A DNA stretch of 64,000 nucleotides, taken from positions 496,001 to 560,000 of the forward strand of contig NZ_BMCR01000001.1 of assembly GCF_014635285.1 (NCBI RefSeq). The letters are read 5' to 3'. Below the pieces are notes generated by a model. That model saw only the letters and a program-made list of their open reading frames with translations. It searched no databases and was not told the origin of the DNA. A program made the translations under genes and the position numbers. The stretch comes from Stappia taiwanensis (GTDB taxonomy: Bacteria > Pseudomonadota > Alphaproteobacteria > Rhizobiales > Stappiaceae). Positions 1 to 9,412 of this stretch are shown here, in pieces. Each line of letters opens with the position of its first letter. Position 1 is the first letter of the stretch.

Positions 1-116
1 CCGAGAGACCTCGGCCTTTCGCCGCCTGCCGAACACGCGACACCGCCTCCGCGCGGTCTTCGCACCCCGACAGTTCGACACCGGACAAACTGGAAATGAG
101 GAGGTAGACAGGGCAA

Positions 117-1796
117 ATGTCGACCAACAATTCTTCTACGGAATTGCATTCGAAGGTTCCGCAATTGCGGAAGCAGATGAAGGATGGCGCGCTGAGCCGC
201 CGCGAGTTCGTTCGCTTCGCCGCGCTTCTCGGCGTTGGCGCCGGCGCCGCCTATTCGATGGCCGGCCTGCCGAGCCCCGCCTTCGCCGATGACCAGGCCA
301 ACATGCCGTTCCCGCCCGATGATCCCAATGCCCAGTCCGGCGGCGTGCTGAAGGTCGCCATGCAGGTGCAGAAGATGGAGGATCCGGCGACCTACTCCTG
401 GGTGGAGATGTCCAACCAGACCCGGCACATCCTGGAACACCTGACGATGACCGGTCCGGACAACGTCACCCGGCCGATGCTGGCCGAGCGCTGGGAGGCC
501 TCGGACGATCTCAAGACCTGGACGTTCTACCTGCGCAAGGGCGTGAAGTGGAACAATGGCGACGACTTCACCACCGAGGACGTGAAGTTCAACTTCGAGC
601 GCTGGATGAACCCGGATCTCGGCTCGTCGAATGTCGGCCTGTCGTCCATCGCCGCGCTGATGGAGGAAAAGGACGGCAAGAAGGTGATGCGCGACGGTGC
701 CATCGAGGTAATCGACGACCACACCATCCGCTTCCATCTGTCGAAGGCGGTGCTGTCCTTCCCCGAGGACATGTACAACTACCCCACGGCGCTCGTGCAC
801 CGCAGCTTCAAGCCGCCGTTCTCCGACAATGCCATCGGCACCGGCCCGTTCACGCTGGTTGAGAACACCGTCGGTGACCGCTGCATCCTGAAGCGGGTCG
901 AAGGCATCGAGTACTGGGGCGGCAAGGTCTATCTCGACGAGATCCACTACTACAATTTCGACGAGGACAACCAGCTCACCACCTTCGCCGGCGGGGACGT
1001 GGATGCGATCTACGAGTTCGGCGTCGAGCAGATGGAACTGGCCAAGGCGCTGGATGGCAACATCATCGCCGCGCGGACCGCGCAGACCCTGTGCTGCCGC
1101 TTCCAGGTGACGGAAAAGCCGTTCGACGACAAGCGCGTGCGCCAGGCGATCGTCAAGGCCGTCGACAACGCGCTGATCAAGGAGCTGGTCTATCCGGAGG
1201 GCGGCGACGTTGGCGAGAACCAGCACGTGGCGCCGATCCATCCGGAGTATTTCAAGCTTCCGCCGCTGGTACGGGACGTTGACGCCGCCAAGGCACTGCT
1301 CGCCGAAGCGGGCTATCCGGACGGGCTGGAGCTGACCATTGACGTCGGCAACACCGATGGCCCGTGGCACCAGACCGTGGCCGAGGCCATGCGCGACCAG
1401 TTGAAGGACGCAGGCATCACCCTCAACGTCAATGTGATGCCCGCCTCGAAATACTGGGAGATCTGGGACAAGACGCCGTTCGGTGCCACCGCCTGGACCC
1501 ACCGCCCGCTCGGCACCATGGTGCTGTCGCTCGGCTACCGGACCGGTGTTCCCTGGAACGAGACGAAGTACTCCAACCCGGAATGGGACAAGGCCCTGGA
1601 CGAGGCCGAAGCAACGCTCGACGTGGAAAAGCGCCGCGCCTTGATGGAGAACATCGAGAAGGTGCTTCAGGACGATGCGGTGATGGTGCAGCCGATCTGC
1701 CGCCCGGTCTACACCATCGCCAGCAAGGCGGTGCATGGCTACCCGGCGCACCCGACCCAGTATCACCAGTTCAACAAGGTCTGGAAGGCGTCCTGA
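117..1796 (+). CDS. ABC transporter substrate-binding protein, family 5 (DppA/OppA-like), Tat-exported
   Basis: Periplasmic receptor of a peptide-type ABC importer (SBP family 5), 559 residues, a normal length for the family. Residues 27-31 read Ser-Arg-Arg-Glu-Phe followed by a hydrophobic Ala/Gly-rich segment and an Ala-Phe-Ala site near 55-57, a twin-arginine export signal, so it is probably folded before export. The mature part has the family pattern of alternating lobes, including the Trp-rich early segment and the Lys-Pro-Phe-Asp-Asp-Lys-Arg-Val-Arg-Gln segment seen in DppA relatives. AGGAGG at 99-104 lies 12 bases before the ATG. The 116 bases upstream hold no gene, only a small CCGAG/CTCGG stem at 1-14 that could be the end of a terminator cut by the window edge. 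Two permeases and a fused ATPase follow on the same strand. The substrate cannot be told from sequence; peptides, opines, glycosides and nickel are all transported by members. Confidence 0.9.
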   Translation: MSTNNSSTELHSKVPQLRKQMKDGALSRREFVRFAALLGVGAGAAYSMAGLPSPAFADDQANMPFPPDDPNAQSGGVLKVAMQVQKMEDPATYSWVEMSNQTRHILEHLTMTGPDNVTRPMLAERWEASDDLKTWTFYLRKGVKWNNGDDFTTEDVKFNFERWMNPDLGSSNVGLSSIAALMEEKDGKKVMRDGAIEVIDDHTIRFHLSKAVLSFPEDMYNYPTALVHRSFKPPFSDNAIGTGPFTLVENTVGDRCILKRVEGIEYWGGKVYLDEIHYYNFDEDNQLTTFAGGDVDAIYEFGVEQMELAKALDGNIIAARTAQTLCCRFQVTEKPFDDKRVRQAIVKAVDNALIKELVYPEGGDVGENQHVAPIHPEYFKLPPLVRDVDAAKALLAEAGYPDGLELTIDVGNTDGPWHQTVAEAMRDQLKDAGITLNVNVMPASKYWEIWDKTPFGATAWTHRPLGTMVLSLGYRTGVPWNETKYSNPEWDKALDEAEATLDVEKRRALMENIEKVLQDDAVMVQPICRPVYTIASKAVHGYPAHPTQYHQFNKVWKAS

Positions 1797-1812
1797 CGCC
1801 GATGACAATCCG

Positions 1813-1841
1813 GCCGGGCGGGGGACAACCTCCCGCCCGGC
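1813..1841 (+). other. Intercistronic GC-rich stem-loop after the binding-protein gene
   Basis: A perfect 10-bp stem (GCCGGGCGGG pairing with CCCGCCCGGC, 9-base loop) lies in the 109-base gap between the binding protein and the first permease. It has no T-run, so it is not a classical terminator. Such hairpins often protect the upstream part of an ABC operon mRNA and let the binding protein be made in excess. The structure is seen; the role is inferred. Confidence 0.5.
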
Positions 1842-1905
1842 AGCCCTGCGCCGCGCCGCCTCTCCAGGGCGGCCCGGCACCGGGCTCCAGACATGGTGAC
1901 CCAAT

Positions 1906-2856
1906 ATGCTGAAACTGATCCTGCGACGGCTTCTCCAGATGCTGTTGATCATGGCCGTCGCGTCGCTGCTCTTGTTCGCGATCTTCGACACGCCGGAGTT
2001 CAAGAAGCGTCTCGCGGTTCAGGAACTGGGCGGCTTTGCCGTCTCCGCGCTGACGGAGGAGAGCTACAACGCTTGGCTGGCGGAGAAGGGGCTGGATGTG
2101 CCCTTCCACACCCGCTACCTGAACTGGGTCGGTGACATCCTGCAAGGCGACATGGGCTTTTCCTATGAAAAGAACCGCCCCGTGGGTCCCTTGCTGCTCG
2201 ACCGACTGGCGAACACGGGCATTCTTGCCTTCTTCGTCTTCGCGCTGATGATCCCGCTGTCGCTGGTGCTGGGCATTCTCGCCGGAATGAAGGAGGGATC
2301 AGCTCAGGACCGAACGATCTCCTTCCTGTCGGTCTTCACCACCAGTATCCCGGAAATCGCCACGGCGATCCTGCTGACGGTGGTGCTGTCGCTCGGCCTT
2401 GGCTGGCTGCCGGCGAAATCGGCGATGATCAACGGCTTCAGCTTCCGTGAGCTGCTGCTGCCGGTGCTGACGCTGGTGATCTACGACTTTGGCTATGTCG
2501 CCCGCATGACCCGGGCCTCCATGGCCGAGGTGATGACCTCGCAATACATCCGCACCGCCGTGCTCAAGGGGCTGCCCTACCGGCGGGTGGTGATGAAACA
2601 CGCCCTGCGCAACGCGCTGATCGCGCCCTTCACGCTGATCGTGCTGCAGCTCAACTGGCTGCTCTCCGGCGTGGTCGTGGTCGAGGTGTTCTTCGAATAC
2701 GACGGCTTCGGCAAGCTGTTGCTGGAGGCCGCCCTGTTCCCCGATGTGGAGGTGGTGCAGGCCTGCACCCTGGTCGCCGTGGCCGTGGCCGTGCTGTCGC
2801 AGATCATTTCCGACATCGGCTACACCTTCCTCAATCCGCGCATCCGCTTCGCCTGA
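1906..2856 (+). CDS. ABC transporter permease, DppB/OppB type
   Basis: Inner-membrane permease of the peptide/nickel importer class (BPD_transp_1 fold), 316 residues. It starts with a transmembrane helix (Leu-Ile-Leu-Arg-Arg-Leu-Leu-Gln pattern), has the periplasmic loop typical of DppB, and then a block of helices around the cytoplasmic EAA loop (Met-Thr-Arg-Ala-Ser-Met-Ala-Glu-Val near residues 202-210, followed by Tyr-Ile-Arg-Thr-Ala and a Lys-Gly-Leu turn) that docks on the ATPase. It sits between the binding protein and the second permease, whose start lies 19 bases downstream, so the two are probably co-translated. Confidence 0.9.
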   Translation: MLKLILRRLLQMLLIMAVASLLLFAIFDTPEFKKRLAVQELGGFAVSALTEESYNAWLAEKGLDVPFHTRYLNWVGDILQGDMGFSYEKNRPVGPLLLDRLANTGILAFFVFALMIPLSLVLGILAGMKEGSAQDRTISFLSVFTTSIPEIATAILLTVVLSLGLGWLPAKSAMINGFSFRELLLPVLTLVIYDFGYVARMTRASMAEVMTSQYIRTAVLKGLPYRRVVMKHALRNALIAPFTLIVLQLNWLLSGVVVVEVFFEYDGFGKLLLEAALFPDVEVVQACTLVAVAVAVLSQIISDIGYTFLNPRIRFA

Positions 2857-2875
2857 AGGACGGGAGAGACCCTCA

Positions 2876-3895
2876 ATGGCTGTTACCGAAATCGAGGCGG
2901 GACCTTCGGCGCTGGAGCGCCTGTCGCACCCACGGGCCCTGATCGCCCTGGGGCTGCTGATGTGGCTGCCGCTGATGAGCTATGTCATGGGCGGCACCGC
3001 GCTTGGGCCCGCCGCCGACTACATCCTGTTGCCGGCCATTCCGGCAACGCTGCTGCTCTATGTGCTGGGCGTGCGCGCCTTTCGCGAAAGCCGGGTCGCG
3101 GTGATCGGGTTGACCCTCGTCTTCTTCTGGCTACTTGCCGCCGTCGCGGCGCCCTATCTGCCGCTGCTCGACCCGAACAAGCCGATCGCGCCCTTCGTCA
3201 CCCCGCTCAGCGAAAAACGCGACGTGTTCTTCTGGCTCGGCACCGATTTCAAGGGCCGGGACATGCTGTCGCGGATGATCTGGGGTTGCCAGCGGGTGAT
3301 CGTCTGGGGCGTGTCGGCCACCTTCGTCGCTTATGTGGTCGGCGCGCTGTTCGGCCTGATTTCCGGCTATCTCAGCGGCTGGTGGGATGAGATCATCTCC
3401 TTTGTCGCCAACGTGCTCCTGTCCTTCCCAGTGATGGTGCTGTTCATCGTCATCCTCAACTATCTCGGGCCCTCCGGCTTCAACATCGTGGTGGCGGTGA
3501 CCTTCGCCTCGGCGCCGGCGATCATGCGCATCGTTCGCGGGCTGACCCTCGATATCAAGACCCGCGACTATGTGTTCGCGGCGCAGACGCGCGGCGAGCA
3601 TCCGCTCTACATCATGATCGTCGAATTGCTGCCAAACGTGCGCGGACCGATCATCGTCGATGCCTGCCTGCGCCTTGGCTACACCACCGTTGCGATCACC
3701 ACCCTGACCTTCCTTGGCCTCGGTCTGCAGCCGCCCGACCCGGACTGGGGACTGATGATCCGCGAGAGCGCCAAGACGGCGATGCTCTGGAAATTCTCCT
3801 ACATGCTGCTGGTGCCGGCGCTGGCCGTCTCCAGCCTGATCCTCGGCTTCAACCTGATGGCCGACGGCCTTCGGGAAATGAGCCTGCGGGACTGA
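2876..3895 (+). CDS. ABC transporter permease, DppC/OppC type
   Basis: Second permease of the importer, 339 residues. The ATG at 2876 has GGGAGAG just upstream and leaves a clean 19-base gap after the first permease; an open frame further upstream overlaps that gene and is not used. The N-terminal half has the extra helices common in DppC proteins; the conserved Gly-Thr-Asp-Xaa-Xaa-Gly-Arg-Asp segment (Gly-Thr-Asp-Phe-Lys-Gly-Arg-Asp-Met-Leu) precedes the core membrane domain, and the EAA-type loop falls around residues 230-250. It pairs with the DppB-like protein and the fused ATPase that begins 8 bases after its stop. Confidence 0.9.
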   Translation: MAVTEIEAGPSALERLSHPRALIALGLLMWLPLMSYVMGGTALGPAADYILLPAIPATLLLYVLGVRAFRESRVAVIGLTLVFFWLLAAVAAPYLPLLDPNKPIAPFVTPLSEKRDVFFWLGTDFKGRDMLSRMIWGCQRVIVWGVSATFVAYVVGALFGLISGYLSGWWDEIISFVANVLLSFPVMVLFIVILNYLGPSGFNIVVAVTFASAPAIMRIVRGLTLDIKTRDYVFAAQTRGEHPLYIMIVELLPNVRGPIIVDACLRLGYTTVAITTLTFLGLGLQPPDPDWGLMIRESAKTAMLWKFSYMLLVPALAVSSLILGFNLMADGLREMSLRD

Positions 3896-3903
3896 GGAGC
3901 CAC

Positions 3904-5985
3904 ATGATGACCGAACAGACACCGGTGCTGGAGTGCCGCAACCTCTGCATCTCCTATTACACCCGGGCCGGCGAAATCCCCGCCGTCGTCGACTTCAATT
4001 TAAAGCTCATGCCCGGCGAGGCCCATGGCATCGTCGGTGAGAGCGGCTGCGGCAAGTCCACCGTGGCGCTGGCGATCATGCAGTACATGGGCCGGAACGG
4101 CGCCATCGTCGGCGGCGAGATCCTGTTCGAGGGGCGCGATATGCGCACCATGTCCGAGGAGGAGCTCCGACAAATCCGCGGCTCGAAGATCGCCATGGTC
4201 TATCAGGAGCCGATGGCCTCGCTGAACCCGGCCATGACCATCGGCGATCAGCTCGCTGAAGTGCCGATCTATCATGACGGCCTGTCCGAGAGCGAAGCGC
4301 TAGCACGGGCGGAGGAGATGCTCGCCAAGGTCCGCCTGCCGGATCCGCGCCGCATCCTGCGCTCCTATCCGCACCAGATCTCCGGCGGGCAGCAACAGCG
4401 GGTGGTGATCGCCATGGCGCTGCTGTCGAACCCGCGCCTGTTGCTGCTCGATGAGCCGACCACCGCCCTCGATGTCACCGTGGAAGCGGGTATCGTCGAG
4501 CTGATCAACGAGATTTCCGCCGAGTTCGGCACCTCGATGATCTACATCTCGCACAATCTCGGCCTGATCCTGGAGACCTGTCACCGGCTGACGGTGATGT
4601 ATTCCGGCGAGGCGGTGGAGGTCGGCGACATCGAGGATGTGTTCGACGAGATGCGCCATCCCTATACGCGCGGCCTGTTCGGCTCGATCCCGCTGCCCGG
4701 TGCGGACAAGAACGCCCATCCGCTGATGGCGATCCCCGGCCAATTGCCATTGCCGCACGAGCGCCCGCCGGGGTGCAACTTCGGTCCGCGCTGCAGCTTC
4801 TTCAAGGGCGGGCTGTGCGATGCCCGCGCATTGCCGATGCATCCCGTGCCGGGCGACGACGATCACCGGGTGCGCTGCGAGCGCTTTGCCGAGATCGACT
4901 GGGACCGGGACCTGCCCAAGGGCGAGGCCAAACCGCCGATCAAGGCCGGTCCGGTGGTCCTGTCGGTCAGGGACATGACCAAGCATTACGCCATCGAGAC
5001 CGGCGGCCTTCTGGCCATGGGCGGGGCGACCCGCACGGTGAAGGCGAACGAGAAGCTGACCTTTTCCGCCCGCGAAGCGGAGACGGTGGCCATCGTCGGC
5101 GAAAGCGGCTGCGGCAAGTCGACCTTCGCCAAGGTGCTGATGGGGCTGGAGGACGCGACCGACGGTCAGGTGCTGCTCGGCGACACCGAGCTTGGTGATC
5201 TGCCCGTGCAGAAGCGGAGCAAGGACACCATCGCCAATTTGCAGATGGTGTTCCAGAACCCGTTCGACACCCTCAACCCCTCGCACACCATCGGCGCGCA
5301 GATCGGCCGGGTGATCCGCAAGTTCGGCGTTGCCCGGAGCGAGGAGGAGGTCAACGAGATCGTCTACCGGCTGCTCGACACGGTGAAGCTGCCGCGCGAC
5401 TTCGCCAAGCGCAAGCCACGCCAGCTCTCCGGTGGCCAGAAGCAGCGCGTTGGCATCGCCCGCGCCTTTGCCGGCAACCCCAGCGTGGTGATCGCCGACG
5501 AGCCGGTCTCCGCCCTCGATGTCTCGGTGCAGGCCGCCGTCACCGAGTTGTTGATGGACATCCAGCGTGAAAACCGCACCACCATGCTGTTCATCAGCCA
5601 TGACCTTTCAGTGGTGCGCTATCTCGCCGACCGGATCGTCGTCATGTATCTCGGCCGGATCATGGAGCAGGGGACCACCGAGGAGGTGTTCTCGCCGCCC
5701 TATCATCCCTACACCGAGGCACTTCTGGCCGCCGTGCCAATCGCCGACACGCGGGTCAAGAAACGGCATATCGTGCTGAAGGGCGAAATCCCGTCGCCGT
5801 CCAATCCGCCGAAGGGCTGCCCGTTCTCCACCCGCTGCCCCTACATGATCCCCGGCACTTGCGATGTGGAGCTGCCGCCGAACCGCACCTTCGGTCAGGA
5901 CCACCGGATCCTGTGCCACCTCCAGCCCTCGGAGCTGGAGGGGATGGAGCCGGTGATCAGCCCCAGGGCGGAGGCCGCCGAATAG
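3904..5985 (+). CDS. Fused ABC transporter ATPase (DppD-DppF type, two nucleotide-binding domains)
   Basis: A 693-residue cytoplasmic ATPase in which the two nucleotide-binding domains of a peptide importer are fused. Identical Walker A segments (Gly-Glu-Ser-Gly-Cys-Gly-Lys-Ser-Thr) occur near residues 45 and 399; each half also has an ABC signature (Ser-Gly-Gly-Gln) and a Walker B Asp-Glu-Pro. Each half ends with the oligopeptide-transporter C-terminal region rich in Cys and Pro (Gly-Cys-Xaa-Phe-Xaa-Xaa-Arg-Cys), which in DppD/DppF proteins can bind an iron-sulphur cluster. A single gene supplies both motor subunits for the two permeases upstream, completing the importer. Confidence 0.93.
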   Translation: MMTEQTPVLECRNLCISYYTRAGEIPAVVDFNLKLMPGEAHGIVGESGCGKSTVALAIMQYMGRNGAIVGGEILFEGRDMRTMSEEELRQIRGSKIAMVYQEPMASLNPAMTIGDQLAEVPIYHDGLSESEALARAEEMLAKVRLPDPRRILRSYPHQISGGQQQRVVIAMALLSNPRLLLLDEPTTALDVTVEAGIVELINEISAEFGTSMIYISHNLGLILETCHRLTVMYSGEAVEVGDIEDVFDEMRHPYTRGLFGSIPLPGADKNAHPLMAIPGQLPLPHERPPGCNFGPRCSFFKGGLCDARALPMHPVPGDDDHRVRCERFAEIDWDRDLPKGEAKPPIKAGPVVLSVRDMTKHYAIETGGLLAMGGATRTVKANEKLTFSAREAETVAIVGESGCGKSTFAKVLMGLEDATDGQVLLGDTELGDLPVQKRSKDTIANLQMVFQNPFDTLNPSHTIGAQIGRVIRKFGVARSEEEVNEIVYRLLDTVKLPRDFAKRKPRQLSGGQKQRVGIARAFAGNPSVVIADEPVSALDVSVQAAVTELLMDIQRENRTTMLFISHDLSVVRYLADRIVVMYLGRIMEQGTTEEVFSPPYHPYTEALLAAVPIADTRVKKRHIVLKGEIPSPSNPPKGCPFSTRCPYMIPGTCDVELPPNRTFGQDHRILCHLQPSELEGMEPVISPRAEAAE

Positions 5986-6049
5986 GCCGCGTTGACCGGG
6001 ACGGCGAAGGTGCTACTTTCGCCGCGACCCGCCCAACGGAGCCGCCCCC

Positions 6050-6661
6050 ATGTCCCGCATCGACAGCATTGCCCAGCTGGAGGCCCTTTACGGGGTGCCA
6101 GGCGCCGCCTCGACGGTGAAGGAAATCGACTACGTGTCGGAGGACTACGCGGCCTTCATCGCCGCTTCGCCCTTCCTGACGCTGGCGACCTCCGGACCGA
6201 AGGGGCCCGACTGTTCACCTCGCGGCGACCGGCCGGGGTTTGTTCGCATTGCCGATGAAAAGACGCTGATGATTCCCGACCGGCGGGGCAACAACCGGGT
6301 CGATTCCTTGCGCAACATCATCGCCGACCCGCGCGTCGGCCTATTGTTCCTGATCCCCGGCAGCGGCACCACCTTGCGGGTGAACGGCACCGCCCATCTG
6401 TCGGTAGATCCGGAGCTGCTGGCCTCCTTCGCCGTCGACGGCAAGGCCCCGCGCAGCGTGATCGTGGTCACCATCACCACCGTGTTCTTCCAATGCGCCC
6501 GGGCCATCGTCCGCTCCGCGCTCTGGGATCCGGAACGGCAGGTGGCCCCAGATAGCCTTCCGACCCCGGGCAGCATTCTGGCGCGGCTGAGCAAGGACAC
6601 AGTCGGCGGTGCGGAGTATGACCGGGCGTGGCCGGAACGGGCGCGGAAGACCCTCTGGTAA
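6050..6661 (+). CDS. Pyridoxamine 5'-phosphate oxidase-like flavoprotein (MSMEG_1061 type)
   Basis: A 203-residue split-barrel FMN-binding protein. The segments Pro-Phe-Leu-Thr-Leu-Ala-Thr-Ser-Gly, Ser-Pro-Arg-Gly-Asp and Ile-Pro-Asp-Arg-Arg-Gly-Asn-Asn-Arg match the PNPOx-like subfamily usually named after MSMEG_1061, in which the fold and FMN or F420 binding are conserved but the substrate is unknown. The family is distinct from PdxH, so a role in vitamin B6 synthesis should not be assumed. It lies 64 bases after the transporter ATPase on the same strand; whether it shares that transcript is uncertain. Confidence 0.8.
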   Translation: MSRIDSIAQLEALYGVPGAASTVKEIDYVSEDYAAFIAASPFLTLATSGPKGPDCSPRGDRPGFVRIADEKTLMIPDRRGNNRVDSLRNIIADPRVGLLFLIPGSGTTLRVNGTAHLSVDPELLASFAVDGKAPRSVIVVTITTVFFQCARAIVRSALWDPERQVAPDSLPTPGSILARLSKDTVGGAEYDRAWPERARKTLW

Positions 6662-6668
6662 CGCAAAG

Positions 6669-6701
6669 GCCCCGCAAGGGGCGGGCGAGGGGAAAGCCCG
6701 C
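6669..6701. terminator. Possible terminator hairpins between convergent genes
   Basis: Two adjoining hairpins (GCCCC/GGGGC at 6669-6682 and GCGGGC/GCCCGC at 6681-6701) fill the 52-base gap between two convergent genes. There is no T-run, so termination is a guess based on position. Confidence 0.3.
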
Positions 6702-6713
6702 GCCGCCAGAGCC

Positions 6714-7712
6714 TCATTCCGGGCGGCAGATCTCACCGCGCAGAATGCCCCTGCCGGTCTTGACGAGCAGCAGCGCGATCACCACCGCCAGCACCGCATA
6801 GGTCGCGTACATCGCCGCCATGTGAAACTCCGACCCGGTGCGGGTGCCGAAATGGGCCGAGGCGATGGTGAAGGCGGCAAGCGGGAAGGAATAGGCCCAC
6901 CAGGACATGGTGAAGGGCAGGCGGAACAGCCGGTGCACCTGGGTCAGCAGGATCAGCACGAACATCAGCGCGACATAATAGAGCACCCGGGCCAGCGGAT
7001 CGAGCACGCCGCCGTTGATTTCCTGCCAGGCGATGAAGCCGGCGGAGGGCGGGGCGATCAGAATCACCAGGGTCGGCAGCAGCCGTTCCGGCAGCGGGTT
7101 GTGAAAGATCAGCCGGTTGAACACCAGTGTCAGGAACACCAGCCAGAACAGGATGCCGACGGAGAAGAAGAACCAGGACACTTCCACATAGCCAAGGCGC
7201 ACGCCGGCGACCGGCACCAGCACATTGCCGACGGCGGGAATGAACCAGGCCGGGGTCAGATGCGCCTGTTCGAACGGCCGGTGGCTGATCCAGGCAGAAA
7301 CGACGCCAAGGGTCACCGCAAGATGGGCGACGGTCGCCGCGCACCACAGCCCATGCGCCAGCGGCTCCGACACAGGCAGCAGGCCGGCGGAGATCAGAAG
7401 CACGCCGATGGTGATTGCCGGGAAGAAGGCGATGCGCACCGGATGGTTCCATTCCGCGCGCAGGGCCGCCGGATAGCGCAGGCCCTTGGCGATGAAGAAG
7501 ACCGCAATGGCGAGGAAGACCAGCGCCGTTGCGCCGATCACCAACCGGCTGGCGGTGAAGGGAAGGTCAAGCGCCAGCTCGATCTGCCGGGTGGCAAGGC
7601 CGAACCCGGCCAGCCCCATCACCGCCGCGAAAAACGTCACCGGGAAATGCATCAGCCTCGGTTCCTCGGCTTCGCTTTCCATCCGTTCGACCACCCCGTC
7701 CGTCATTGCCAT
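6714..7712 (-). CDS. TDT/SLAC1-family transporter (TehA-like)
   Basis: Integral membrane protein of about 332 residues with ten predicted helices, of the tellurite-resistance/dicarboxylate transporter (TDT, SLAC1-like) family. Members are anion channels or exporters; TehA is the structural model. The protein has the family's pattern of paired helices with conserved Phe and Gly residues, for example the helix starting Phe-Pro-Val-Thr-Phe-Phe-Ala-Ala. The frame is open further upstream, but the extra 46 residues are Arg/Cys-rich and not family-like, so the ATG at 7712 (or 7706) is preferred. It is divergent from glmU, with an inverted repeat in the shared 209-base region. The transported ion is not evident. 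Confidence 0.8.
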   Translation of the reverse strand: MAMTDGVVERMESEAEEPRLMHFPVTFFAAVMGLAGFGLATRQIELALDLPFTASRLVIGATALVFLAIAVFFIAKGLRYPAALRAEWNHPVRIAFFPAITIGVLLISAGLLPVSEPLAHGLWCAATVAHLAVTLGVVSAWISHRPFEQAHLTPAWFIPAVGNVLVPVAGVRLGYVEVSWFFFSVGILFWLVFLTLVFNRLIFHNPLPERLLPTLVILIAPPSAGFIAWQEINGGVLDPLARVLYYVALMFVLILLTQVHRLFRLPFTMSWWAYSFPLAAFTIASAHFGTRTGSEFHMAAMYATYAVLAVVIALLLVKTGRGILRGEICRPE

Positions 7713-7810
7713 CCTCTGTCTGCCAGTCACACGGGCCGCGTTGCGCCGCGCCGCGCCGTCGCCCTTACTTGCACAGCTTCGCCTGCGGCAACAGGGCACA
7801 GATCGTCTCA

Positions 7811-7827
7811 GGTGAATATGTTTCACC
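7811..7827. promoter_or_regulatory. Inverted repeat, candidate operator
   Basis: A perfect 6-bp inverted repeat, GGTGAA-N5-TTCACC, centred at 7819 in the region between the divergent TDT transporter and glmU. Its size and spacing are typical of a dimeric repressor site. No regulator gene lies beside it, so the binding protein is unknown. Confidence 0.35.
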
Positions 7828-7921
7828 GAACAGTTTTCCCAATCGCGCATGCCATGACTTGACGAGCGCGCGCGCGCCGTGGTGACTGACCCTCATCCCT
7901 GACCCCATCTTGAGGATGCCG

Positions 7922-9292
7922 ATGCGCACTCAGTCCTGTCTCGCGATCATCCTGGCCGCCGGCCTTGGCACCCGCATGAAATCGCAGCTCCCGAAAGTGC
8001 TGCACGAGGTCGGGGGGCTGTCGCTTGTCGGGCATGTGCTCGGAAGCGTGCGCGCTGCGCAATGCGACCAGGTGGCGGTGGTCATCGGGGCCGAGATGCC
8101 GGAGCTTGCGGGCCATATCGCGGCGCTGGATCCCGCCGCCTCAATCCATGAGCAGGTGGAACGGCTCGGCACGGCCCATGCCGCCCGTAGCGCCGCACCG
8201 GCCTATGCCGAGCCCGCCGATCACATCCTCGTCCTGTTCGGCGATACCCCGCTCGTCACGCCGGAAACGATTGCCCGGGTGCGTCAGCGCCTGACCGCCG
8301 GCGCCGATGTGGTCGTCCTCGGATTCGAGGCCGCCGACCCGACCGGCTACGGCCGGCTTTTGACGGAGGGCGACAGCCTGACGGCGATTCGCGAGGAAAA
8401 GGACGCCAGCGCGGCGGAGCGGGCGGTCACCTTCTGCAATTCCGGGATTATGGGCTTTCGCGGCGCGCACTTCGCAGGCGTGCTGGAGGCCATCGGCAAC
8501 GCCAATGCCCAGAATGAATTCTACCTGACCGATGCGGTCGAGATCGCGCGGGCGCAAGGGCTCAACGTCGCCGCCGAAACCGCGCCGGAAGCCGAGGTCC
8601 AGGGGATCAACACCCGCGTTCAGCTCGCGGCGGTGGAAGCGGAGTTCCAGTCCCGCTGCCGCCAGGCCGCGATGCTCGGCGGTGCCACCCTGATCGCGCC
8701 GGACACCGTGTTCTTTTCCCATGACACAAAGCTCGGGCGCGATGTGGTGATCGAGCCGAATGTGGTGTTCGGCCCCGGCGTGTCGGTCGCCGATGGCACC
8801 CGCATCCGTGCCTTTTCCCACCTGGAGGGGGCTGACGTGGGCGCCCGCGTCACCGCCGGGCCCTATGCCCGTCTGCGTCCGGGGGCGCGGATCGGTGCAG
8901 GTGCGCATATCGGCAATTTCGTCGAGATCAAGAATGCGCGGGTCGATGAGGGCGCGAAGGTCAACCATCTCAGCTACATCGGCGATGCCACCGTCGGCGC
9001 CAAGGCGAACATCGGCGCGGGCACCATCACCTGCAATTACGATGGCTTCGGAAAGCACCTGACGGAGATCGGCGCCAACTGCTTCGTCGGCTCCAACTCC
9101 ACCCTGGTCGCGCCGGTGCGCATCGGCGATGGCGCCTATCTCGCCGCCGGCAGCGTCGTCACCGAGGAGGTGCCGGCCGAAGCGCTGGCGCTTGGCCGCG
9201 CCCGCCAGACGGTGAAGCCGGGCAAGGCGGAAGAACTGCGCACCCGCTTCGCCGCCGCCAAGGCGGAAAAGGCCGCGAAGCAGGGAAAGTGA
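7922..9292 (+). CDS. glmU: Bifunctional UDP-N-acetylglucosamine pyrophosphorylase / glucosamine-1-phosphate N-acetyltransferase
   Basis: Cytoplasmic enzyme making UDP-GlcNAc for peptidoglycan and lipopolysaccharide: the C-terminal domain acetylates glucosamine-1-phosphate and the N-terminal domain adds UMP. About 456 residues, the family's length. The N terminus has the nucleotidyltransferase signature Leu-Ala-Ala-Gly-Leu-Gly-Thr-Arg-Met with the Lys a few residues later; the second half has left-handed beta-helix hexapeptide repeats (Gly-Ala-His-Ile-Gly-Asn-Phe-Val, Gly-Ala-Gly-Thr-Ile-Thr-Cys-Asn-Tyr-Asp). The ATG at 7922 is chosen because GAGG at 7912-7915 is spaced 6 bases from it; ATG 7916 and TTG 7910 in the same frame are too close to or ahead of that site. 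Confidence 0.96.
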   Translation: MRTQSCLAIILAAGLGTRMKSQLPKVLHEVGGLSLVGHVLGSVRAAQCDQVAVVIGAEMPELAGHIAALDPAASIHEQVERLGTAHAARSAAPAYAEPADHILVLFGDTPLVTPETIARVRQRLTAGADVVVLGFEAADPTGYGRLLTEGDSLTAIREEKDASAAERAVTFCNSGIMGFRGAHFAGVLEAIGNANAQNEFYLTDAVEIARAQGLNVAAETAPEAEVQGINTRVQLAAVEAEFQSRCRQAAMLGGATLIAPDTVFFSHDTKLGRDVVIEPNVVFGPGVSVADGTRIRAFSHLEGADVGARVTAGPYARLRPGARIGAGAHIGNFVEIKNARVDEGAKVNHLSYIGDATVGAKANIGAGTITCNYDGFGKHLTEIGANCFVGSNSTLVAPVRIGDGAYLAAGSVVTEEVPAEALALGRARQTVKPGKAEELRTRFAAAKAEKAAKQGK

Positions 9293-9412
9293 CGCCCGAA
9301 CAAGGGTCAATGCACCCTGGGATCGGGGAGCGAGAAGAGAAGCATCTCCAATGGGCTGGAACCGAGAGGCCGTGGCCCTCCGGTCCCGGATCGCTGCCCC
9401 ACGCAGCCTTCG

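Noticed and set aside
6609-7862. 417-residue plus-strand open frame
   Set aside because: Antisense to the TDT transporter, whose helices and family motifs are clear.
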